A DNA stretch of 31,239 bases from CAYWGR01 sp964458015 (GTDB lineage: Bacteria > Planctomycetota > Planctomycetia > Pirellulales > Thermoguttaceae), in contig CAYWGR010000052.1 of the NCBI GenBank assembly GCA_964458015.1, forward strand, positions 1 to 31,239, given 5' to 3'. A model generated the notes under the pieces. The model saw nothing but the letters and a program-made list of their open reading frames with translations. It made no database searches and had not been told where the DNA came from. The position numbers and the translations under genes were made by a program. Positions 14,879 through 22,495 of this stretch are shown piece by piece; position 1 is the first letter of the stretch; each line of letters starts with the position of its first letter.

Positions 14879-14988
14879 CAACCGTGAAGCGGGCGGGCTT
14901 GCCCGCCGTGTTTCTTGGCAGTTGCATACCATTATCATAGATAACCCGTTTCACGTTAGTTCCCGCAACTGCCAAAATCCGTTACTGC
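14879..14988. repeat. Dispersed structured repeat, copy 2 (between mntP and the OleC-like gene)
   Basis: This is the second copy of the 3826-3936 element, with the same GGCGGGC-TT-GCCCGCC hairpin and the same CCAAAATCCGTTAC end. Here the long-range arms TTGGCAGTTGC and GCAACTGCCAA pair perfectly over 11 bp. A short word, GCCCCAGGCCATT, occurs just outside on both sides (about 14816 and 14989), like a duplicated flank. Confidence 0.65.
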
Positions 14989-15037
14989 GCCCCAGGCCAT
15001 TGCACGCCGGGCGTCAAATCGCCATGATAAGAAAATC

Positions 15038-16726
15038 ATGACCGAAGCTTCCTTCAATGTCGCCCGCCGACTTGCCCAAGTTGCCCAAAAACAGCCCGAC
15101 GCCATCGCTGTGGTCGAGCCCCTGAGCTACAACGCGCAAGGCCAACGGCAATACCGTCATTTCACCTTCCGCGAACTCGACCAAGACAGCGACCGCATCG
15201 CCCGAGGTCTGCGCGAACGAGGTGTTTCGCCTGGCACTCGACTAGCCTTGCTCGTCCGCCCAGGCGTGGATTTCATCTCCCTCGTCTTCGGGCTCTACAA
15301 GGCCGGCGTGGTCGTCATCCTGATCGACCCCGGCATGGGCCGCTGGAACCTGATCCGCTGTTTGGCCGAGGCCGAGCCGGAAGGTTTTGTGGCCATTCCA
15401 CTGGTTCATGCGATACGCACGCTGCTGCCGGGCCGATTTCCAAAAGCCCAGCTCAACATCATCGTGGGCCGCCGTTGGTTTTTGAAGGGCGAAACGCTCG
15501 ACGAACTTCGCGGCGGCCCGTGGAGCGGTCCCGAACTCGTCCCCGCTGCCGCCGACGACCCTGCCGCCATCATCTTTACCACCGGCAGCACCGGCCCGCC
15601 GAAAGGCGTGCTTTATTCCCACGGAAATTTCGACGCCCAAGTCGACCAGATCCGCGACTTTTACGATATCCAACCCGGCGAGGTCGATCTGCCGGCCTTT
15701 CCACTTTTTGGGCTATTCAACTGCGTGATGGGCGTGACGGCCGTCATCCCCGACATGGATCCTTCGCGCCCCGCCCAGGTAGACCCGACGAAAATCATCG
15801 AGGCTGCACGCGATTGGAAGGTGACCCAAACGTTCGGCTCGCCCGCCATCTGGGATCGCGTCAGCCGATACTGCGAATCGCACAACGTCGGCCTGCCGAC
15901 GGTCCGCCGCGTCCTTTCCGCCGGCGCGCCGGTCGCGGCCGATGTCATGCGCCGCACCAAAGCATGCATCCATCCCGAAGGCGAAATCCACACGCCCTAC
16001 GGAGCGACCGAATCGCTCCCCGTCGCATCGATCTCCGCCAGCGAAGTGCTCGGAGAAACGGCCGAGCAAACCAGTCGCGGAGCAGGCGTCTGCGTTGGTC
16101 GGCGTTTTTCCGGCATCCAGTGGCGTGTCATCCGCATCGTCGATGGCCCGATCCGTTCGCTCCGTGAAACCGAAACGCTGCCTCCCGGCGAAATCGGCGA
16201 ACTGATCGTGCAAGGACCGGTCGTTACGCGCGAGTATATCACGCGCCGCGAGTCGAACGCTCTGGCGAAAATTCCCGACGGCTCCGTTTTTTGGCATCGC
16301 ATGGGCGATTCCGGCTATCTCGACGTATTGAATCGCTTCTGGTTCTGCGGCCGAGTAGCCCATCGCGTGCAAACGGCCGACGGCCCCATGTATCCCGTCT
16401 GTTGCGAGGCGATTTTCAACCAACATCCCGCCATTCGACGCAGTGCCTTAGTCGGCGTCGGTTCCGCGGGTCGTCAAACGCCTGTTATGATTCTAGAGCC
16501 TCACGCCGGCTGCATGCCCAAAGGTCGCGCCGCCCAGCAGGCGTTTCTAGAAGAAATCCGCCAACTAGGAGCAGCCAACCCAATAACCCAAAGCATTTCC
16601 AACTTCCTCCTGCATCCCAGTTTCCCCGTCGACATTCGCCACAACGCCAAGATATTCCGCGAGAAACTCGCCCTCTGGGCTGCAGTAAACACTGAAATAA
16701 TTGCTGGGCTTTATCCAAAACGTTGA
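15038..16726 (+). CDS. AMP-dependent ligase, OleC-like (beta-lactone synthetase / fatty acid CoA ligase family)
   Basis: This is a member of the ANL adenylating superfamily. The 562-residue product has the P-loop FTTGSTGPPKGVLYSHG (about 179-195), the A5 motif HTPYGATE (about 318-325), the hinge region with MGDSGYLD, and a C-terminal lysine in HNAKIFREK (about 538). The passage FPLFGLFNCVMG, then PDMDPSRPAQVDP, is characteristic of the OleC branch, which closes beta-hydroxy acids to beta-lactones in long-chain olefin synthesis. Planctomycete paralogues are also annotated simply as fatty acid CoA ligases. No oleA, oleB or oleD lies next to it, so its substrate cannot be fixed from context. ATG at 15038 is the natural start for FNVARRLAQVAQKQPDAIAV. 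The gene stands alone on the plus strand after a divergent promoter region. Confidence 0.85.
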   Translation: MTEASFNVARRLAQVAQKQPDAIAVVEPLSYNAQGQRQYRHFTFRELDQDSDRIARGLRERGVSPGTRLALLVRPGVDFISLVFGLYKAGVVVILIDPGMGRWNLIRCLAEAEPEGFVAIPLVHAIRTLLPGRFPKAQLNIIVGRRWFLKGETLDELRGGPWSGPELVPAAADDPAAIIFTTGSTGPPKGVLYSHGNFDAQVDQIRDFYDIQPGEVDLPAFPLFGLFNCVMGVTAVIPDMDPSRPAQVDPTKIIEAARDWKVTQTFGSPAIWDRVSRYCESHNVGLPTVRRVLSAGAPVAADVMRRTKACIHPEGEIHTPYGATESLPVASISASEVLGETAEQTSRGAGVCVGRRFSGIQWRVIRIVDGPIRSLRETETLPPGEIGELIVQGPVVTREYITRRESNALAKIPDGSVFWHRMGDSGYLDVLNRFWFCGRVAHRVQTADGPMYPVCCEAIFNQHPAIRRSALVGVGSAGRQTPVMILEPHAGCMPKGRAAQQAFLEEIRQLGAANPITQSISNFLLHPSFPVDIRHNAKIFREKLALWAAVNTEIIAGLYPKR

Positions 16727-16805
16727 TGGCACACTTCATCTGCCCTCCCGGCACGCAAGGTGTTCGATATCCAAATCGAATAAAGCTGAAGTAATCTAAT
16801 CCATC

Positions 16806-17150
16806 ATGAAAGCATCTGAACGAAATCGGCTGGAGCGTCTGGTGGCCACGTTGAGCCTTGGACTCAGCAATGCCATAGGTGACGGTGTAATAACAATAGA
16901 CGAAGCATCGCGTCTTCTCTTTTCACCTGCAACCATGCGGCTACTGAAAGACGCAGGAGTTGACAAAGCGATCATTGCGATGATTCACGCTGGCACAGAG
17001 CTTGATGACATTCAGCGATTACTTCCAGATCGGTTTGCATCTGCCTTGGAAGAAATGAAACACCAGGCAAAGGCCTTTCTTTCTACAACCGCTCCCTCAG
17101 ATCCTGGACTGGACAATTGGCTAAGACAATTATCAGGTGAGGGGTTTTGA
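16806..17150 (+). CDS. Hypothetical protein (114 aa)
   Basis: I do not firmly recognise the family; the layout loosely recalls DUF3969-type small proteins. The 114-residue product looks helical and soluble: a basic N-terminus (MKASERNRLERLV), then SLGLSNAIGDGVITIDEASRLLFSP, an acidic middle (AGTELDDIQRLLPDRF) and a C-terminus ending SGEGF. The composition is even and non-repetitive, supporting real coding. It lies 79 bases after the OleC-like gene and 119 bases before the DUF1330 gene, with no visible coupling to either. Confidence 0.65.
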   Translation: MKASERNRLERLVATLSLGLSNAIGDGVITIDEASRLLFSPATMRLLKDAGVDKAIIAMIHAGTELDDIQRLLPDRFASALEEMKHQAKAFLSTTAPSDPGLDNWLRQLSGEGF

Positions 17151-17269
17151 CTTAATTCAGGAAGTTGAAAAGACGCCAAGAACCGTCATTGATACAAGAA
17201 ACCGTAAACCTGCCGTACCGAACGCGATTCCGCTGAACTGTGTCCTTGCAATAAAGGAGGACTCCGCGC

Positions 17270-17572
17270 ATGGCTGTGTATGTCATCATTGATATCGCGA
17301 TCCGCGAGCCAGCCTCGAAGGCAGACTATGCCCAATATATCGAGAAGGTTCGGCCAATGGTTGAAAAACATGGTGGGCGATACTTGGCCCGAGGCGGCCA
17401 AATTACGCCAATTGTCGGTGACTGGAATCCCGAACGAATCATTTTGATCGAGTTTCCGTCGGCCGACCACGTAAAGCAGTGGTGGAACTCGCCCGAATAT
17501 AAAGCCATCGCCGGCCTTCGCGAAAAATCCACCATTGCCCGAGCGATTATTGTAGAAGGATACAATCAATAG
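17270..17572 (+). CDS. DUF1330 domain protein (dimeric alpha-beta barrel fold)
   Basis: The 100-residue product matches the DUF1330 family across its length: AVYVIIDIAIREPASKADY at the start, YIEKVRPMVEKHGGRYLARGG, then WNPERIILIEFPSADHVKQWWNSPEY and a final strand. These are small cytosolic proteins of the ferredoxin-like dimeric barrel type whose reactions are mostly unknown. ATG at 17270 has a very strong Shine-Dalgarno, AAAGGAGG, 8 bases before it, which is unusual in this window. The GNAT gene starts 11 bases after its stop, so the two are probably co-transcribed. Confidence 0.88.
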   Translation: MAVYVIIDIAIREPASKADYAQYIEKVRPMVEKHGGRYLARGGQITPIVGDWNPERIILIEFPSADHVKQWWNSPEYKAIAGLREKSTIARAIIVEGYNQ

Positions 17573-17583
17573 GACGTGATGAA

Positions 17584-18003
17584 ATGGATTATTCTATTCA
17601 AAGAGATTGCACCCGCGTGGATTGGGCAGCCGTCAGAGATGCCTTGATTGCGGTGGGGATGTCTCATCGCGATCCCTTTGACTTAAAACGTGCGTTCGAG
17701 GGCAGTTTCGCCGTCGCCTTTGTGTACCAGAAAGACGAATTGATTGGCTTTGGACGAGCGATTTCCGATGGCGTGTACCAGGCTGCGATTTACGACGTTG
17801 TCGTTCTCCCCGACCATCAACGCCAAGGCATTGGCCGAGCAATCATGGAAGAATTGCTAGAAAAGGTTGCCAAGTGCAATGTCATTCTTTACGCCAATCC
17901 CGGCAAAGAAGAGTTTTATACCAAGCTCGGATTTCGAATCATGAAGACAGGAATGGCGAAATTCCTGTACCCCGAAAGAATGCAAAGCGTAGGGTTCATT
18001 TGA
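17584..18003 (+). CDS. GNAT family N-acetyltransferase
   Basis: The 139-residue product has the acetyl-CoA binding motif A, VVLPDHQRQGIGRAIMEELL (about residues 78-97), preceded by strand beta-4 (QAAIYDVVVLP). The C-terminal motif B, YANPGKEEFYTKLGFRIMKTGMAKF, includes the tyrosine common in this fold. The size is minimal for a single-domain acetyltransferase. The acceptor substrate cannot be predicted; small GNATs of this form modify amines or small molecules. It follows the DUF1330 gene by 11 bases. Confidence 0.9.
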   Translation: MDYSIQRDCTRVDWAAVRDALIAVGMSHRDPFDLKRAFEGSFAVAFVYQKDELIGFGRAISDGVYQAAIYDVVVLPDHQRQGIGRAIMEELLEKVAKCNVILYANPGKEEFYTKLGFRIMKTGMAKFLYPERMQSVGFI

Positions 18004-18062
18004 ATCTATTCTTCCATAAAACACAGTTTTACAAAAAGCTATAAAATTAAAATCCTAGTACG

Positions 18063-18776
18063 ATGAACGAACAACCTGTTTGGCAATGGAACGAAATGCA
18101 ACAGATCGGCACCGATTACACGGATGTCGTCGAGGTCGAACGCTATGAAAAACGCATGGGCGAGTTTCGCAATTTGCCGGCCGAAGATGCTGCGATCTTG
18201 GAATCCCTCGGGCTGCCCAAAGGCTCGCACCTATTAGAAATCGGAACCGGCTCCGGTCATTTTGCACGCGCAGCGGCCCAGGCAGGATATCGCGTTACGG
18301 CCCTCGACGTATCGCCGACAATGTTGCAATATGCCGAGAATTGCGCCAAATCGGAAAATCTGAACAACATTACCTTCGGCCATGCCGGTTTTCTAACGTT
18401 TGATGGCGAACCTGCAACATTCGACGCCGCCGTCTCGGTTGCCGTGCTGCATCACTTGCCGGATCTTTGGAAATCGGTTGCATTGCGGAATATCCATCAC
18501 GTCTTAAAGCCCTGCGGAAAATTCTTCCTGTGTGACATCGTCTTTTCGTTAAAGCAACGCGATCCCTGCCCGCAATTCGATGCATTCATCCATGCACTGC
18601 CCGCCGGCATGCGTGAAGCAACCATCGGCCACATCGCCAAGGAATACAGTACGCTCGATTGGATCATGGAAGGCCTGTTGGAACGCGCCGGTTTCCAAAT
18701 CAATAAAATTGTGGATGCAAAAGCCCCCCTGATTCAATATCACTGCATTGCCCTCCAGCTACCCCAACGATCGTGA
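18063..18776 (+). CDS. Class I SAM-dependent methyltransferase
   Basis: The 237-residue product has motif I LLEIGTGSGHFARAAAQAG (about residues 58-76), the acidic end of strand 2 in VTALDVSPTML, motif II TFDAAVSVAVLHHLPD, and motif III with GKFFLCDIVFS. This fold methylates small molecules, lipids or quinones; nothing here fixes the substrate. ATG at 18063 follows an AT-rich stretch (CTATAAAATTAAAAT) that could hold a -10 box, with no Shine-Dalgarno. The last six codons and the stop lie inside the first copy of a 104-bp tandem repeat (18758-18964), so the C-terminus may have been supplied by the repeat. Confidence 0.9.
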   Translation: MNEQPVWQWNEMQQIGTDYTDVVEVERYEKRMGEFRNLPAEDAAILESLGLPKGSHLLEIGTGSGHFARAAAQAGYRVTALDVSPTMLQYAENCAKSENLNNITFGHAGFLTFDGEPATFDAAVSVAVLHHLPDLWKSVALRNIHHVLKPCGKFFLCDIVFSLKQRDPCPQFDAFIHALPAGMREATIGHIAKEYSTLDWIMEGLLERAGFQINKIVDAKAPLIQYHCIALQLPQRS

Positions 18777-18964
18777 AGTTTGAACAAAGCCTAGCGACCA
18801 ACGGGAGCGAATCAAAGCCAACCGAGCGGTCGCTCGCATTGGTTGGCGGCCCTGCCGCCCCGCTACCCCAAAGATCGTGAAGTTTTACAAAGCCTAGTGA
18901 CCAACGGGAGCGAATCAAATCCAACCGAGCGGTAGCTCGCATTGGCTGGCGGCCCTGCCGCCCT
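18758..18964. repeat. Tandem repeat, two units of about 104 bp
   Basis: Unit 1 (18758-18861) and unit 2 (18862-18964) are about 90 percent alike, both opening GCTACCCCAA-GATCGTGAAG. Each contains two small hairpins: GAGCGGT-CGCTC-type and GGCGG-CCCTG-CCGCC. Unit 1 overlaps the 3' end of the methyltransferase gene. This accounts for most of the gap to padR. Confidence 0.8.
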
Positions 18965-19003
18965 TGTTCTTTGTTAAACTTTTCCGGCTCAGTTGCCGAT
19001 TCT

Positions 19004-19037
19004 GGTATTGCAATACCTTATGGTTTGAGGTATAAGG
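19004..19037 (+). promoter_or_regulatory. padR promoter with overlapping dyad operators
   Basis: A -35-like TTGCAA (19008-19013), 17-base spacer and -10-like TATAAG (19031-19036) lie 62 bases before the padR ATG. They are embedded in a perfect 14-base palindrome, GGTATTGCAATACC (19004-19017), and a second dyad, CCTTAT (19016-19021) with ATAAGG (19032-19037). A repressor dimer bound here would block the promoter. Autoregulation by the adjacent PadR protein is the simple reading. Confidence 0.55.
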
Positions 19038-19097
19038 CGGCCATCAGTACTTCACAGGACCACCCAGAGCCTTTTTTGACCTTCGGGATTTTTCGCA

Positions 19098-19457
19098 ATG
19101 AAAGAAAAACGAACCAACCCGGACTTTTTGAACGGCGTGCCGGAGCTGCTCATTTTAAGCCTTCTGGCTCGTCGGCCGATGTATGGTTACGAGCTAGTCG
19201 AGGCAATTCGTCGTGCGACCGACGGCACATTGGAATTCGGCGAAGGCTGCGTCTATCCGATCTTGCATCGGCTAGAAGCCGATGGAATGCTCGGTGCGAA
19301 GCGAGAGATCATGGGCGGCCGAAGCCGTGTGGTTTACCGTGTGACGGCCAAAGGCTCGAAACGCTTGGCCGGCAACATGGCAAGCTGGCATAAAATCGTT
19401 GAGGCGGTCTCACAAGCATTGCACGGAGGCGATCATGGCGAACCGGCTTTGGCTTGA
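19098..19457 (+). CDS. PadR family transcriptional regulator
   Basis: The 119-residue product has the PadR winged helix: LLILSLLARRPMYGYELVEAI (about residues 17-37), the recognition region GEGCVYPILHRLEADGML, and the wing SRVVYRVTAKGSKRL. A short dimerisation helix follows, as in the small subfamily-2 proteins. These act as ligand-responsive repressors of neighbouring genes. The stop overlaps the next gene by 23 bases, and that gene is a HAAS-type membrane protein, a partner commonly paired with PadR. A dyad-rich promoter lies directly upstream. Confidence 0.93.
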   Translation: MKEKRTNPDFLNGVPELLILSLLARRPMYGYELVEAIRRATDGTLEFGEGCVYPILHRLEADGMLGAKREIMGGRSRVVYRVTAKGSKRLAGNMASWHKIVEAVSQALHGGDHGEPALA

Positions 19458-20154
19458 ACAAGTGGAGCACCACCTAGTTCAAAGTAAACTACCATCCGCG
19501 TATATCCGGCGATTCATGGATGAATTGGCCGATCACTATGAAGATATCATGGAGGATAAAATGAGCGACGACATTCAGGCTGTGGAACGACTAGGAAAAC
19601 CCAACGAAGTAGCCGATACGGCCGCAGTTGCGTTTCAACAACGAACCTTCTTCGGCCGGCATCCTTCGGCCAAGTTTTGGGTGTTCGGCATTTCGCCGGT
19701 CGTAGCGATGGTCGCGGTATTTGTCCTCGCATGTTTTAGCGTCATTGCCTTGGGTGGCTTCTGCGAGAAATGCGGCATTCGCTTGGCCGACCATGATTAT
19801 CTCGGCGGCCTTGACCCCGTTGCCTTGAGTTGGTTTCTCTCCTTTGTCACCACAATCATGCCCGCGGCACTGTTGACGTTGCTTTATTGCCGATGCGTCA
19901 AGCGGCTGAACGTCAGCCATCGATGGATGCTGGTCTCGTGCATCGTCGTGGCGCTCGTGGCCATGCTGCCGATTCAAAACATTCTGCTTTCCGACGAACC
20001 GGGCAAAAGCTTGTGGTCGATCGGTCTGGAACTTCCACCGAACCTTTTACAGTGCGTTCAACTGCTTGTGCCGCTGACCGTTGGACTATGGTTCGTGAGG
20101 CGAACATCCGAGAGGATTGCACAAGAAGATCTGTTGCATAAGGTACAGTATTAG
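19435..20154 (+). CDS. HAAS-type (DUF1700-like) membrane protein paired with PadR
   Basis: The 239-residue product has an N-terminal helical signalling segment of the HAAS/DUF1700 kind: LPSAYIRRFMDELADHYEDIMED, then AVERLGKPNEVADTAA (residues about 18-65). Four membrane helices follow, at roughly 80-105, 125-150, 160-180 and 200-220. ATG at 19435 is chosen because it lies 5 bases after GGAGG, both inside the padR 3' end; this indicates translational coupling. PadR-HAAS pairs are thought to sense the membrane or transduce a signal to the regulator; the ligand is unknown. A repeat cluster begins right after the stop. Confidence 0.8.
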   Translation: MANRLWLEQVEHHLVQSKLPSAYIRRFMDELADHYEDIMEDKMSDDIQAVERLGKPNEVADTAAVAFQQRTFFGRHPSAKFWVFGISPVVAMVAVFVLACFSVIALGGFCEKCGIRLADHDYLGGLDPVALSWFLSFVTTIMPAALLTLLYCRCVKRLNVSHRWMLVSCIVVALVAMLPIQNILLSDEPGKSLWSIGLELPPNLLQCVQLLVPLTVGLWFVRRTSERIAQEDLLHKVQY

Positions 20155-20156
20155 AT

Positions 20157-20405
20157 TATCGCGGTTTGTCCGCAAACCACAAAATCCACAACAGTCTAGC
20201 CGGGAGCTAACAGCTCCCGGAATGCGTGCAAATTGCACAACAGTTTAATAGCCGGGAGCTAACAACTCCCGGAATGCGTGCGAATTGCACAACAGTTTAA
20301 TAGCCGGGAGCTAACAGCTCCCGGAATGTGCGCGAATTGCACAACAGTTTAGCGGCCGCCGGCACGGCGGCCCTATGTTTATCGGCCGCCGGTACGGCGG
20401 CCCTG
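20157..20405. repeat. Modular palindromic repeat cluster 2 (C, A, A, A, B, B)
   Basis: Module C (about 20159-20180, GCGGTTTGTCCGCAAACCAC) is followed by three A modules at 20199, 20251 and 20303 with an exact 52-base period. Each A unit has the CCGGGAGCT/AGCTCCCGG hairpin and then GTGC-AATTGCAC, a second small dyad. Two B modules, 20352-20375 and 20383-20405, have GGCCGCC/GGCGGCC arms. A word GTTGCC--AAGCTGCCC follows the last B, as it does in cluster 3. No gene lies in 20155-20466. Confidence 0.8.
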
Positions 20406-20466
20406 TTGCCACAAGCTGCCCCACCGCCCAGTTGCATAGGGCAGCGCAAAGCGTCACAATGGATGC

Positions 20467-21075
20467 ATGAACGACACGACCAGCCTCGATCCGAACCTGC
20501 TTCCTTTTACAGAACCATACTACGAAGACCGCCGGTTTACGGGCATTGCGTGCCGCGGCCTTGAGCTTGAAGAGATCGAGTTTTATCAATGCCGTTTCGA
20601 GAACTGCCAATTCCTCGAAAGCGTCTTCCGGCGATGTCGTTTCGAGCAATGTACGTTCGAGAAGTGCGATCTTAGCGTCACGAAACCGTTGGAAAGTCGT
20701 TTCACCGACGTTCGGTTTCAGAAATCGAAACTGCTTGGCGTGAATTGGCCCCTAGCGGCAACGCCGGCCACGTTGAGATTTCATGGATGCATGATCAGTC
20801 ATTCCACATTCCAGCGGCTTGCACTACCAAAGCTGGAAATGACGGAATGCGTCGCCCGAGAGGTCGATTTTACAGGAGCGAACCTGACGAAGGCCGATTT
20901 CACGAAAACCGATCTGCTGGACAGCCGATTCGTGGAGACGAATCTAAGTGGCGCCGATTTCTCACATGCAACCAACTACGCCATCGATCCCACAAAAAAC
21001 CGCCTAAAAAAAGCGGTCTTCACCCTCCCCGAAGCGTTATCGCTGCTTTCGGCATTCGATATTGTTCTGAAATAG
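20467..21075 (+). CDS. Pentapeptide-repeat protein, Qnr/McbG-like fold
   Basis: The 202-residue product shows the A(D/N)LXX-type rhythm in two blocks. Residues about 30-75 read F-Q-CRFENCQFLESVFRRCRF and EQCTFEKCDLS; residues about 135-180 read VDFTGANLTKADFTKTDLL and DSRFVETNLSGADFSHA. It ends NYAIDPTKNRLKKAVFTLPEALSLLSAF, a tail like that of Qnr-type proteins. Such right-handed quadrilateral helices can mimic DNA and protect gyrase, but most chromosomal members have no tested role. No signal peptide or membrane segment is seen. It is preceded by repeat cluster 2 and followed, 127 bases on, by the SGNH hydrolase gene. Confidence 0.88.
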   Translation: MNDTTSLDPNLLPFTEPYYEDRRFTGIACRGLELEEIEFYQCRFENCQFLESVFRRCRFEQCTFEKCDLSVTKPLESRFTDVRFQKSKLLGVNWPLAATPATLRFHGCMISHSTFQRLALPKLEMTECVAREVDFTGANLTKADFTKTDLLDSRFVETNLSGADFSHATNYAIDPTKNRLKKAVFTLPEALSLLSAFDIVLK

Positions 21076-21202
21076 AGTCTTTTTGGCTGCCTCGTGATCG
21101 TTCAGCGATCTATTCCGTATCTTGCGGCAAGCCTAACTTGTTTTATAATGGTTTTATTGCGTTTTGCCGTCTTTCCTGCCTTTTCCATCCCGGAGAAACA
21201 TC

Positions 21203-21880
21203 ATGCTGCGTCTGTTGTCGATTCTGACGGTTGTTTTGGGTGTTTTCGCGAATGTCGGTTGGGCCGCGGAACCGGCGGTCAAACATGAAAATATCGAATG
21301 GGCGCAGATTTGGATTCCCGACAACGCCCGGACCGACCTGCCCCGCGTGCTGTTGATCGGCGACTCCATTTGCAACGCCTATTATGATGGCGTCGCTCAG
21401 ACTCTTAAAGACAAAGCAATCGTTGCCAAGATGGCCACTTCGTATTGCTTGGCCGATCCCGTGCTTTTAAGCCAAGTGCAAACGCTGCTCGCCACCTACA
21501 AGTTCTCGGTGATCCACTTTAACAACGGCCTGCATGGATTCGACTATACCGAAGCGGAATACGCCAAGCAATTTCCTGAGCTTATCAAGGTGATTCGGCA
21601 GAGCGCACCCAACGCCAAGTTGATTTGGGCCACGAGCACCGCCATGCGCAACGGCGCGAATCTCAAAGAGTTTTTGCCGATGAACGATCGCGTGAAAGCC
21701 CGGAACAAGATCGTCATGGATCTGGCCGCCAAGGAAAATATCTTGCTAAACGATCTTTATGGTCTGACGCAGGATCATCCGGAATACTGGGGCAACGATG
21801 GCGTTCACTTCAAACCCGAAGGCGTGGCTGCCGAGGCCAAACAAGTGGCCGAAAAAGTTCAAGCGGTTTTGGGCAAATAG
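21203..21880 (+). CDS. Secreted SGNH/GDSL-type hydrolase
   Basis: The 225-residue product starts with a signal peptide (MLRLLSILTVVLGVFANVGWAAEP; cleavage probably after WAA). SGNH blocks follow: block I LLIGDSICNAYYDG with the nucleophile serine, block III HFNNGLHG with the asparagine, and block V NDGVHFKPEG with the catalytic Asp-His pair. These enzymes are esterases or lipases acting on envelope or extracellular carbohydrate esters. ATG at 21203 has GGAG 7 bases upstream and begins the signal peptide; longer in-frame starts would spoil it. Confidence 0.9.
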   Translation: MLRLLSILTVVLGVFANVGWAAEPAVKHENIEWAQIWIPDNARTDLPRVLLIGDSICNAYYDGVAQTLKDKAIVAKMATSYCLADPVLLSQVQTLLATYKFSVIHFNNGLHGFDYTEAEYAKQFPELIKVIRQSAPNAKLIWATSTAMRNGANLKEFLPMNDRVKARNKIVMDLAAKENILLNDLYGLTQDHPEYWGNDGVHFKPEGVAAEAKQVAEKVQAVLGK

Positions 21881-21956
21881 ATCTCATTGGCAAAGCATCA
21901 GACGCCCCCTCTGCTGTTTTTCCGGCGAGGGGAGCGTCCCGTTGGAAGTCCAAAGA

Positions 21957-22376
21957 ATGATGACGGAATTTTTCGACCATCCCCACACGGTTTCCAAAGA
22001 AGAAATCGACGAGCAAGGACATGCCAACAACGTGTGTTACGTGGCATGGATGCAGGACGCCGCACTGGCCCACTCGGCCTTCCTAGGTTGGTCGCCTGAA
22101 CGCTATCAAGAAATCGGCATGGGCTGGGTCGCCCGATCACATACGATCGAATATCTGCGGCCGGCCTACGAGGGCGAGGAAATTATTGTACAAACCCGCG
22201 TGGCCGACATGAAACGAGCCACCTCGAAGCGCGTTTACCAAATCCTGCGCCGCTCCGACCGCGAATTATTGGCCAAAGGCGAAACGAAATGGGCGTTCAT
22301 CAGCTATGCCACCGGCAAACCGATCCGCATCCCCAATGAAATCAGCAGTGCCTACCCGGTGGCGGTAAGAACGTAA
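21957..22376 (+). CDS. Acyl-CoA thioesterase, 4HBT hotdog fold
   Basis: The 139-residue product has the hotdog signature: HPHTVSKEEIDEQGHANNVCYVAWMQDAA near the N-terminus (with the DxxGHxNN-type active site) and a long central helix. The strands YLRPAYEGEEIIVQTRVADM and GETKWAFISYATGKPIRIP follow. It resembles YbgC-type or 4-hydroxybenzoyl-CoA thioesterases, which hydrolyse short or aromatic acyl-CoA. Two consecutive ATGs (21957, 21960) are possible starts; GGAAG lies 8-12 bases upstream. It is 76 bases after the SGNH hydrolase gene in the same direction. Confidence 0.9.
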   Translation: MMTEFFDHPHTVSKEEIDEQGHANNVCYVAWMQDAALAHSAFLGWSPERYQEIGMGWVARSHTIEYLRPAYEGEEIIVQTRVADMKRATSKRVYQILRRSDRELLAKGETKWAFISYATGKPIRIPNEISSAYPVAVRT

Positions 22377-22495
22377 GCGAAGCTGTTGTTGCTCCAACAG
22401 GAATGTCACACTGACCGCTGCACGAATGGAAATTTTCCCCAGGGCAATTGTGTCTGAGACCTTGTGGGAATCTCCCTTGCATGTTCGGAATGTTA

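Noticed and set aside
14828..15037. Manganese (yybP-ykoY) riboswitch upstream of mntP
   Set aside because: I searched the leader for the conserved loops and found only the dispersed repeat.
15242..16426. Long antisense open frames inside the OleC-like gene
   Set aside because: GC-rich coding sequence produces such shadows; the plus strand has all family motifs.
20199..20324. Regular 52-base array resembling a CRISPR
   Set aside because: The whole 52-base unit repeats, so there are no unique spacers, and no cas genes are present.
22383..22400. CTGTTG/CAACAG hairpin after the thioesterase gene as a terminator
   Set aside because: The stem is only 6 bp with no T-run, too weak to call.
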